Shown one piece after another: positions 49,101 to 61,100 of a stretch of 64,000 nt of DNA. Position 1 is the first letter of the stretch. The number at the start of each line of letters is the position of its first letter. The stretch is taken from positions 139,750-203,749 of the forward strand of contig KB299334.1 of NCBI GenBank assembly GCA_000328365.1, read 5' to 3'. The notes under the pieces were generated by a model, which ran no database searches, was not told the DNA's origin, and worked only from the letters and a program-made list of their open reading frames with translations. Made by a program: the position numbers and the translations under genes. The DNA is from Capitella teleta. Taxonomy: Eukaryota; Annelida; Polychaeta; Capitellidae.

Positions 49101-52100
49101 CTGTGCTACAGCATTGTATGATTGTTGTTAAGATAAACCTAACCAAGTCTCGTGTGATTTAAGAGGCACCAGAGTCTGGTTCCGGGACTATAGTGAGATT
49201 TATGAAAACCAGACTTTGATTCTGAGTGAAAAACACGCTCATGGCTCTTGGCATGATAAGGTAAATGTGATTTTCTAAAAATTTTAAACATGTTAGAGGC
49301 GAGCTTAGAGTAATTCAAAGAGAGATATAACAAAGTGCTGTTTGCTGTATATTACTAAATGAAGTAAAACTGTAATTTACATAAACTGATAAAGATGATA
49401 CATGTAAATAATTGTGTAAACATTTCTTGAATCTTAATCATGTATATATTTACAGGTCTCTGTTGACTTTGTACGAGTGAACTTTCCGGCAACATCTCGA
49501 ACAAAAGCGCTCGAGGCCTCGATTGCCACTTTGCTCCGTACGCTGACAGTTCTAGAAGAGAAGAGTTTGAGCAAATCGAGCGCTTCTCCCTCTTACAAAG
49601 AAACACGGCGTGTCACCGTAAGTCCTGTTGCTGTCAATTTCCTCTTAATCCTCTCTTAATTTCCTCTTAATTTCAAAATATCGTCAGGTGAAATCATCAC
49701 GCAGCTATGACTCCAGTGCTTCGTCTTCTCAGAGGAGGTCATCGGCTGACGCAAAACCATCTTTGGTTTACGATAAAGGCTGGGAGGAAACCTCTGAGTA
49801 CGCCCGAGCGGAGAAACGCCGTCACACCCCGAGTCCTGAGCTTCCGAGGAGACAGTCACGACATGAAGATATTCCTCTTCTCAGCAGAACGCGATCTCCG
49901 TCTCCGCCTCCTCAACGTGAATACCAGCGCGTAACAGAGCGTGAAGAGAGTTATCGTAGGTCTCTGAGGGATCGGTCAGCGTATGATGCAGATGCGTACT
50001 CTCCTGATCACCGCAGACATGAGCGGGCGTTGTATCGGTCAAGGAGCAGGGAGAGAAGGGATGACCGCTATGACCGCGAGGCATACCGCGAGGACACGCG
50101 GCGGTCACATGACGATTATCGTGAAGACTCTTATCGGAGGTCAGATCGATCTCCCGAGCGAAAGGACGCTCGCAGAGACCGTTATCGTGATCAGCAGGAT
50201 GTCTACAGTCGTGAGACAGAATATCCACGTGAGAGCTACCCACCTGCCCCTGCCCCTGAGTACACATATGAACCTCCTCCAAGCTCAGCCTATGCCTACA
50301 CTCAGCCTGTTTCTGCTCCCCCTCCAGCCTACTCCTACCTCCCTCCTGCTGCCAATCCCTACTCACTCCCTCCTCCCCCTCAGATGGCTTTCCCTCCTCC
50401 TGTTGCTTCCCAACCCCTTTTTCCAATCACCCTGCCACCCCCGCAACAGACTTTCCCGACTATCCCGGCAACTCTCTCCAATACTCCGCCCATCCTCAAA
50501 TCAGCTCTCAAGAAGACTTCTGCGCCATCTCAACCCACGTGGGAGAATAATTCTTTTGCGGTTCCCACTGTGGCTGAAGTGCCACCTCCTGCTCAGAGCG
50601 AAGTGACGCCTGTCACTGAAGCTGACAGGATTCTTGATGAAATGTCTTCAGAGGAAGCAACCAGAACGCTCATTTTCAGCGACCTCAGCCCTAAAACGAT
50701 GGATATTGCATTCAAGATTCTTTTGCTGCATTATGGGCCCATAGAGGTAACGTAGAGCGCTTCAATTTGTTGCACTGTTCATTTTCTTTCCCTTGTCAGA
50801 GTTATGAGTTCTACATCTGGCCTGGCGTTACTCACCGTGGGGCCAAAGTGGTCTATGAATCTCTGCATAGTAGCGTGACGGCTAAAGTGAGGATGTCTGG
50901 AATTGAACACCTTGGAAGCATCATTCAGGTACGTCTCAAAATGTTGAATTGCGTCGTAATCGATGCTTTGATCGTAGGTTTCGTTTGGTAATCTTGTGGT
51001 TGGCAAAGTGCTTTTCCTGGAGGACGTGCCGGCTGACTTCAACCATGATGACATCACTTCTAAATTCCGCTTGTGTGGGCGTGTCACTCGCGTTTCTCTG
51101 TTTGCTCAGAGAGCGATTGCGATGGTGTTCTATGAAGATGAAGACACAGCGTTACGCGCTCTGTCGTACATGCGCATGAACAGCAAGCAGGCGGCTGGTA
51201 TCAAGGCAAGCCGCGCTCACTTCACATTCTCATCTGCTAATATTCTGATCCATCAGGTTGACATGTGTCGCGCGTCAGATTACGCCATGTTTGGCGAACA
51301 ACCTCCGGAAACTGAGGCCATGAGGTACGAGGAATATGTTAATCTGCTGACTTAATCCTTTTGTTCTCTTCCCAGCGCTGCAACTCCGACGGTTCCTTCG
51401 TCATTGGATCAGCGCATTGAGAGACTGAACAGCGGCCTCCTGCCATCAGTGGAGCCCTCTTCTTCATTGGTCTCTGTTCCTACCAACGAAAGCATGTCTA
51501 GCACTGGACTACGCAGCATTGAACTGAATCCTTTCGCCACGGGTTTGAACCCTGAACTTGACCTTATCATTGAAGGCATTCCCGTTGCACCTGATGGTCA
51601 GTGAATTGCGTTCGTTTTGAATCATGTCTGAATGGCAAATGTTCTCTATGGAGCACCGTATTCTATACTTACAGATATATTTGAGATAGAAAAATATCAG
51701 TTCATTGTCTTAGATGACAAGCAACTCCAAGTGTGAATAATGATTATGTCATAGATTAATCCCTTTCTGTTTGACTCAGGAGATGCCCTCAGGACTTATA
51801 TGATTATAGATATTGTTTTTAATCACTTCAATTATGTTGGTGATTGTAATATGCATGTAGGACTTCTTTTTGAAGGTGACCAAGTTGGGGGGATCTGGGG
51901 AAGATTATTAAAAGTTTTTATTGGATCACAGAATTTATCGATTAAAACGAAAATGTGTTTCTGTTTGATGTTATTGTCATATGATTTTGGCGTTTCCTTG
52001 TTGGGATTGAATTCTGAATCACCCTTTGGTCTAATAATGAATATTGAGTAAACAAGAGATCAACGCATTGACCACTCCAAATGATTTTCCTAAATGGGTT

Positions 52101-55100
52101 TTGCAATGTGAATTCTCCTTTGCAGATTACAAAGTGAAGCCAGCCATCACTGCTCATTTTGCCACTTACACCTCAAAAGTGATTGTGAGGCTGTATGCCA
52201 CGTCTCCCACTAATGCCTTCAGATTTGCTGTCGTCCGCTTTGATCGGTGAGTGCTAAAAGGTCATTGAGTTCAATGAAGCATAGATCTTTCTTTCTCTCT
52301 TGTGTTGCTTTTTAACATGATTTTTCTTGTTCGATTATTTTCAATGCTCTCTGATTTAATGTATTTCTCTCATTTATCACAGCTGGAAACCTAAATTGCA
52401 TTTTAGCATGTTGTCTCATTTATAAGCACGCTCCCTGATAACCACTCATTCCTCCTTTTACAAGCCAGTTACTATCAATTTGGATGAAGCATACCAGTGC
52501 CAAATCTATTTTTAGTGGCAAGCGCAACAGCTTGTTCCCTCTCAAAGCACAGTCTGCCTACAGCAAGCAGAAGGCAGTATCAACATGAAGTTGTTTTAAT
52601 TGATCTGTCAAGCATTCAATTAATTAGCCCTCTGTGCTCGTTAGGTCTGTGTCCTCTGATACGGTAAACACTAAGCATTATGCTGTTATCCGTGGGGGCT
52701 CTTCTTGCTGCGCAGACTGTTGTGTCAGGGATTAGCCGGATTACGTAACTGCGCTTGCCACAGTCTTAGTAGGGCAATCTACAAGGAGGTGCTATTGAAG
52801 TGGGCGTTAATTCGTTTAATCGAGACAATACGGTTATTTGTTAAATTAATTGAATTATGTAATTAAATAAATGTACATTTAATATTAAAATGCATAGAAA
52901 ATATATATTCATATGTATTCGCATCTAGCAGATACAACAGTGCAACCAGTATGAAAAAAAAATAAAAAATAAAAAAAAATTGAATGAGCGTGTGCTGAAA
53001 AGATCTACTAAAAAGTAGAGCTGGTCGAAGCTTCGGATTCGGCTTCGGAATTCGGCGAATATTGGCCCACCCCCGAAGCTTCGGTGGTTCAGCTTCTGCC
53101 GAAGCGAAACCGAAGAGTGAAAAGAAAACCCAGAAAAAAGTGTAAACAACCACCCTGCAGTTCTATTGGGAAAACAAATATATATTATATGAAGTCTGTC
53201 GGCTGAAAAGTAATGCTACATGTAGAATAAGTATCCATAATAATTATCTCACATAATCAGCATATTTCCAAGACATGCATTCCCTGGATGTTTAATAAGG
53301 TGCCAATGCAGTACTTGTTTGGTGAGTAAGAGTCAGAATGAATTTCTGGCAGCTATCCAGACAACTGTCTAGGAAATATGTTAATGGTTTCCTTATAAGG
53401 ATTGTTGTACTATAACCACGCCCCTATGTTGGTCACCTGACCATGTATCGGATCCTAATTGGCTGGAGACTTTGTGACCTTTGTGACCTAAGCAGATTCC
53501 CCCTTTCCCCCAATTTTATGACATGGTCACTCTTCAGATTTTAAAATTGCAAATTCTAATATCTAATCATCCAAGGGCTTTTCAGAATAAATATGTTTAA
53601 ATATTTTTCAAAAAAACTTGTTTCTTTCATTTAATGCAAATACAAATAAAGAGCAATAACAGTTCAAGTAAGTGTAAAAAAAGGTGCCCAGCAGCAGCAG
53701 CATTTTTATGCAGTATCACTAGAGATGAAAACCAAACGAAGAATTTTTCCAACGAAGAGTATTCCTTGAAATGCAGCTTGACTGCGTTTGTTTGTGCTTT
53801 CTTAATACTAGATGAGTTAGGACTAAGTCTACTTTTAATCAGATGTCTGTTGCTAACTGATGCATCTGCGTCGATCACTGTTTTGGTTTGCCAATTTGCA
53901 AGTGGTTTCCAGCTGGGATCAACATCATGTTCCAAATTCATGTCATTATTCTCTCTGTCATTCATGTGTTATATTCTCTGATATTGTTGATGCATATGTT
54001 CTGTTCATTTGGCTTCATGACTATTCATGAATTGTTGTTGCATGAACATCACTGGTGACAGTGATGAGGTTCTTGGTTAAGGTTAATGAGGATAATAATG
54101 AATTGTACCCATATAGTCCCGGTTACAACCGCAGTGCGTTAGGGCAGAGGCTGAGAGCCTGTCAGTCTGACTCCGAGTACAAACCCACTCCACCAACATT
54201 GCCTTGTAAACGCGTGGGAAGACGCGTGTGGCCCATAGTTAACTAATGCTTAAAATAGCAGTCTGTCGAGTAGAAAAACCTGCTTGGCTTTGGTTGACAT
54301 TTCAATGATAGATTCTAGTACTAAGGGTGAGTTTTTATGGTTCAATACTTGGGATCATACTTACAGTGTACGTCGTCAGCAGCAGTTGAAACTGTGACCT
54401 ATATAGCACACACAGATAGTGCTTAGCATTGAGCGCTTACGCTCCGCTGTCAAAGTTACATGCCATAAAGTACACTGGACATCATTTTAAATGACCTCGT
54501 GAAGTATTAAGACAGTAAAGTTAAAGTTTGTACATTTCCAAATCATGGTTGTTGATAGCGTACAATGTAATGCTGGCCTCATGCAGTTGGGGAAAGAAAC
54601 GCACCCTGCGCTAATAAGGAATTCGCCTCTTGTTGGTGAAATCGAAAACCAACAGGTTGTCATGTGTGTTGCCTTTTTAAACTGCTCATGAATGTAAGCA
54701 ACTTGCTCAGAACAACTCCATGCTGATCTGCTTTCTGTAGTTATGCTTGCTCTGGGCTTTAATAGGTAGAGGAAGAAATGGAGCACTGTGATTTCTGCTA
54801 ATAATAACTTGGTGCTGGTGGGGGTGTATGCGAATTATTCAATACATGGTTTGAAAAGTGGGGGTGGGGTTGTAATAGTGAGTGTGGTTTTATCCAGGAC
54901 AATACAGGTATTCATCGTCTGTAATATCTGATTGAGTATCGTTAATTTGGGGGAATTGCGTTATGTGGAGAAATTGAATGTTTGATGAAATGAACAAAGG
55001 CATCAAACAATCATTTAATTACACAATGTTTAGTATCAAACAATTCAATGATACAGAATTCTGAGAATTGAAAGAATTTATCCATTAAAACAAATGATGA

Positions 55101-58100
55101 GCCTTCAAATTGATTTGAGTAACAGTCCTGGCACCTTCCACATTTAGAGGAAGTTTGCTTCATAGCAAATTGGACATTCTCCTTTGGGAGCTATGTACAC
55201 TATGAAGAATGCAAAATAAGAAAATCAAACCTAGTCCAGAACTTCTCATCAATCATTGGTTGTAAGCAAGTTCAAATTCAACAACTAATTCAGTTTCATA
55301 ATTTTGTTTGTTTGTGAAAATATGTTCAATTTGTATGTATGGTATTTGTAATGTAATGTATGTTTCATCATTTGTGATTGGTCAGATGAATTTCACTTAA
55401 TATTTCCTAATTTTCAGAGTAGTACTTTAATGGATTCAAGTGAATAATTCACAATCATGACTTAATCCAAATTACTTAGACAGCTATAATTTTGACTTGT
55501 ACGTGATTTCTAAAGTTGACTAATTGGAACATTGAGCGACAGAAGCATAACTCATGCTTCCATCATGAAGTAGCTATGCTTGAATAGCGATGTGATTGAC
55601 AAAATGACTCATGTCTTGTTTTTCCATGATGTGAAGAGAAAAATATTAGTAAAATATGTTCACTCGACGACTGACGGAAAATCCATTCAGTTCCCATGTA
55701 CGGGAATCGATTGGTTTCACTTAATGTTCATATGCATTTGTTGATGTTTTTGTGCAATTCAATTAGATGTAGTTTGACAACATAATGTCAATATGACAAA
55801 ATTATGTTAACTAAACTCAACATGACAACATTGTTGTGCTGCTGATATAGATTGCCTCATTGTTTCACATGAAATTTTGAAATGTATTCATTTGTTATCT
55901 GAATGTGTTCTCTATTAGCTCTTATGCAGTGTAATGTCAATGTTGAGAACTTGAAATTCTCTTTGTTGGGTTATGCAGCAATTAAGTAATAAAGTAAGTT
56001 CAAGTCAAGTCAGCATGGAACTGCCAAAATTTCAACATTGACAGCATGCACTGTGGGATGTACTTGCACAATGATGAGAGTGGATTGTAGGGAAATTCCC
56101 GAATCAAGATGAATGCTTCATTCTGCGGTGGAAGGAACAAAGCACCGTTCATCTCAGTTTTCATGTTCACTAATCTCGTCTTCTCTTCCAATGAAATCAT
56201 CAACAGTTCGGATAAAGCGCTCAAAGCGTATCGCCAGTCGTCTCGCGGGGTGCCTTTGCTTGGCGGCAAAATCCGCTCCGTGTTACCTGTGACACCAATA
56301 GGTAGGAGCTCCGTTTATTTATTTCGTTGCCCTTGGGGCTGAAATTCCATTGGTTTTGCATTGGTGCACACCTAGCTGCGACGTTAATTTGTCACTGATG
56401 AATCTAATCAGCAACTTCATAAGCAGAAAGAAAAAATTCATGTGCAATTTGAAGTGTACTGTTATGATATCTGTGCAATAATGCTGGTTATTTTGTAATT
56501 TAAAAAATAATGATGGTAATGTTCCATATTAATTAAATACTTTGAATCTAGGCGATGGATGGCTGTCATTTCATATCCATATGTGAAAAATATTGGGTCT
56601 GAAACAAATGACAGAACTTTACTCAGGTGTGTTCTTGAGGATCAATTGACATCCATAATGGACGCCTGACTGATGAGAAATACATAATGGTTGAATGGGA
56701 TTAACTCAATGATATTTTGAACCATTATTATTGTGCAATGGAATTTCAGCCTGTTTCTTGGGCTTTATTATTTAGCTCTGACCCAATAGAAATGTTCAAG
56801 GTCAACTACTGTGTATAATGTCTAAATAAAATATTGCCTTTTGCTTTTTCTTTTTTCTAGTGTTATCATTCGACCCTAATTTTGGTTTTTGTCTTCGTGA
56901 AATGAAATTGCTCTCGACAAAGCCTGAATGAGCTCTGAGGAGATATTGTAAACCATAGGATGCAGTTAAGTCTGAATGTGCTCTGAGGAGATATTGTAAA
57001 CCATAGGATGCACTTACGCCTGAATGGGCTTTGAGGAGATATTGTGAACCATAGGATGTTATGAAGCCTGAAGGGGCTCTGAGGAAATATTGTAAACCAT
57101 AGGATACTATGAAGCCTGAATGGGCTCTGAGGAGATGTTGTAAACCATAGGATGTTATGAAGCCTAAATGGGCTCTGAGGAGATATTGTAAACCATAGGA
57201 TGCAATTAAGCCTGAATGGGCTCTGAGGAGATATTGTAAACCATAGGATGCAATTAAGCTTGAATGGGCTCTGAGGAGATGTTGTAAACCATAGGATGTT
57301 ATGAAGCCTAAATGGGCTCTGAGGAGATATTGTAAACCATAGGATGCAATTAAGCCTGAATGGGCTCTGAGGAGATATTGTAAACCATAGGATGCAATTA
57401 AGCTTGAATGGGCTCTGAGGAGATGTTGTAAACCATAGGATGTTATGAAGCCTAAATGGGCTCTGAGGAGATATTGTAAACCATAGCATGCTATGGAGCC
57501 TGAAGGGGCTCTGAGGAGATATTGTAAACCATAGGATGCTATGAAGCCTGAAGGGGCTCTGAGGAGATATTGTGAACCATAGGATATTATGAAGTCTGAA
57601 GGGGCTCTGAGGAGATATTGTAAACCCTAGGATGCTATGAAGCCTGAAGAGGCTCTGAGGAGTTATTGTAAACCCTAGGATGCTATGAAGCCTGAAGGGG
57701 CTCTGAGGAGATATTGTAAACCATAGGATGTTATGAAGTCTGAAGGGGCTTTGAGGAGAGGAGATATTGTAAACCATAGGATGCTATCAAGCCTGAAGGG
57801 GCACTGAGTAGATAGTGTCATCCATAGGATGCAATTAAGCCTGAATGGGCTCTGAGGAGATAGTGTCATCCATAGGATGTAATTAAGCCTGAAAAGGCCC
57901 TGAGGAGATATTGTAAACTCTAGGATACTATGAAGCCTGAAGGGGCTCTAAGGAGAGGAGATATTGTAAACCATAGGATGCAATTAGGCCTGAAAAGGCT
58001 CTGAGGAGATATTTTAAACCATAGGATGCAATTAAGCCTGAAGGGCCTCTGAGGAGATATTGTAAACCATAGGATGTTATGAAGTCTGAAGGGGCTCTGA

Positions 58101-61100
58101 GGAGAGGAGATATTGTAAACCATAGGATGCTATCAAGCCTGAAGGGGCTCTGAGGAGATATTGTAAACAATAGGATACTATGAAGTCTGAAGGGGCTCTG
58201 AGGAGATATTGTAAACCATAGGATGTTATGAAGTCTGAAGGGGCTCTGAGGAGATATTGTAAACCATAGGATGCTATTAAGTCTGAAGGGGCTCTGAGGA
58301 GATATTGTAAACCATAGGATGTTATGAAGTCTGAAGGGGCTCTGAGGAGAGGAGATATTGTAAACCATAGGATGCTATCAAGCCTGAAGGGGCACTGAGT
58401 AGATAGTGTCATCCATAGGATGCAATTAAGCCTGAATGGGCCCTGAGGAGATATTGTAAACCCTAGGATACTATGAAGCCTGAAGGGGCTCTAAGGAGAG
58501 GAGATATTGTAAACCATAGGATGCAATTAGGCCTGAAAAGGCTCTGAGGAGATATTGTAAACCATAGGATGCAATTAAGCCTGAAGGGGCTCTGAGGAGA
58601 TATTGTGAACCATGGGATGTTATGTAGCTTGAAGAGTGAGTGATGGGGTTTTACGGCACCACCCATTCCGATCCGATGATACGGGCACCAAATCAGAAGG
58701 CCCGGGACCGAGGTTTCTCCCTACTCTTATCGATAAATCCCAAGGGTTCTTTATTCTGCATACCACCATAGACAGTAGTACACAGCGCCCGGCCTTGTTA
58801 CACAGTTGGGCAGCACTCCAGAGTCACCGAAGAATTACAATTATAACGGATTACAATTATAATTCACAATCATAACGCCAGTGGCCTGATCAGGTCTTGA
58901 ACCCGGGACCTTGACCCCCACGGTCGGCATTGGATTGTAGTCAGCGGTTTAACCCACTGAGCTATCCGGTGCCCCTATGTAGGATACCATGAGGTTTCAA
59001 GCCTGATGTTGCTATTTGGTGAATTTTTAAACTCAAGGGAAGGATCCCACCATATGTTGTCACACGTGATCAGCACCCAGCAGTTGATTAATTTGGGAAT
59101 TTATCTTACATGTATTATTGCGTCAAATGATCCAGTTTTATTTGTATTTTATGTATTTTCCTATGTTATATTGCTCGTATATGCAAAATAAAAATTGTAT
59201 TAAAGTTGACATTCTTAAACAGAGAGAGAATGCCATCTGTATATCTCATATGCAAACTGAAGTTTTGCTATATTGGAATTTAGAGATTTCAGCCGCTTAA
59301 TTTCAGATACCTGTTGAAAAATTCAGATACTTGGCTATTGAGAACTCTTACACCAGCCTCAGACTCACACAAATGATGGGGGGGGGCCTGATGGCGCAGT
59401 GGTAGCACACTCGCCTCGCGTCCGGAGAGTCAGAGATTTGATTCCTGGTTGGGCAACTCACCGTGTTCAAATTTTGAAGCCTGAAAACCCTCATGTCCAC
59501 CACAGCATGACATTGCATTGCGTCAAATTGTGGTACCTGGTTAGACGAAGACGGTATTGCCATCACTTTAGTGGTTGCTCCTTTCAGAGTTGAGGCACCA
59601 CTTGTGATCATGGCTCGCTGAGTGCTTACGTTTCACTTTGGGGGGTCCTATGACCAAGTGAATTGCATAGAAGCGAAGCCTTTTAAGGTATTCAAATGTA
59701 GCTTCAGAAAAAAGAGATTGAGAAGACTATCCAAATATCACTATTAATTGACCCTGTTTAACCTGACCTAATGTTAAAACGAGCAAGCGGGGGATCGTTC
59801 ATTGTTCATTGCTTCACTTGGAGAAATTACGTCATTCAAATTTCTTGATTACTGCTGTTAATCTTTCAGATGAATTATTTTGTTAGCATCATTTAGTTGT
59901 TGATTTAAATCATGGTAATTACAGTTAGACCCCGTTAATCCGCCTTCATGTTATCCGCCCTTTTCAAGATCTGCCCTAAAATCCCAGGGACGAATCATTG
60001 GTTAATCGTGTCATTTTCGTTAATCTGCCCATTTCTTTGGAAATGGAGGATGGTGTGATGACAAGGTCTGACTGTGCAGTATATGAAAAGTTAACACCTA
60101 AATGGAATTCTCTCCAAAAATTGCATATTCATTTTTCTCGTCATTTAGTTTTGTGTGTTTGTTTCCAGCTCTACAATCATCAAGAGAGCGAATCGTCCGC
60201 TATTACACGCGAGAACACTGCTACGTATTCATTGAAGGCCTGGCACCCGGCGTCTCAATCTCACGTCTGCGCATTCTGTTCAGTGATCATGGAGTCGTTG
60301 AGGTGAGTGAGCTGCTTCTGTGAGCGTCTTGCAAAGTGTTTGATTCCCTCAGGACGTGCAAGTGCGGGAGGAAGATCACTGTGCATGGATCAAGTTCAAG
60401 CAGGCAAAGGACGCTCTGAAAGCAAAGAAACTCACCAACAACACAGCCATTGGCAACACTAGGGTCAAGGTAGAGTCTCCTCTAACAATTGTCCAATTTG
60501 AGAATTTTTCTAACTGTAGGTTGTGACACTTTCGGAGGAGCCATCTCGCGTGATTCGCATTCTCTCTGCATTTTGTGGCTCTCTGACGGGAAAAGGACAC
60601 AATGGAGGAATGAACATTCGTGATTACCAGAAGCGAGTGTCTTTGTTTTTTAAGACGGCTTCCATGGTGAAGATCTTTGATTCTCGCCAAGGGTTGCTCT
60701 ACTTCAGCAGCATCCCTGAAGCTGTCAGGCAGCTGCCTAAAATGAGCCTGCAGTTCCCTTCGTCTGCAGGCAGGAGCTTCAAATACCTCGACTACCATTT
60801 TGCGCAAAGGGAGCACGAAGTCTTCTGCTATGAGGACGTGCCATATGAGAACGCCATTTTCGATCAATACCGTCCTGACCATCTCTCTGTTGCACTGAAG
60901 AGTATTCCTTCAGCACGCAACATGCCCATCACACCCCCACGCCAAACACCCCCTGGCAAAACACCCCTGGGCCAAACGCCCCCAGGCCAAACACCCCCTG
61001 GCAAAACACCCCTGGGCCAAACGCCCCCGGGCCAAACGCCCCCGGGCCAAACACCCCTGGGCCGAACACCGCCAGTGACCTCTAAGAAGTCCGACCCTCC

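Larger units (their letters stand above)
46292..49455 (+). other. 3.2-kb first intron of gene B, repeat-rich
   Basis: It contains a SINE-like head near 46480, the inverted-repeat element 46579-48440 with a pogo-like MITE inside, and a full SINE at 48498. Gene A has no intron at the corresponding codon. Confidence 0.75.

Noticed and set aside
49881-50606. Open frames of 181 and 207 codons overlapping gene B exon 3
   Set aside because: Shadows of the RS/Pro-rich exon, whose biased codons keep other frames open. Only the 49688-50746 frame joins neighbours in phase.
54055-54246. 63-codon plus-strand frame in a gene B intron
   Set aside because: No domain, no in-phase splice sites to neighbouring exons, unremarkable composition.
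56866-58412. Long minus-strand frames of 16-residue repeats
   Set aside because: They arise from a 48-bp minisatellite inside an intron. Frames break at recurring five-base insertions and no start, splice or domain supports coding.
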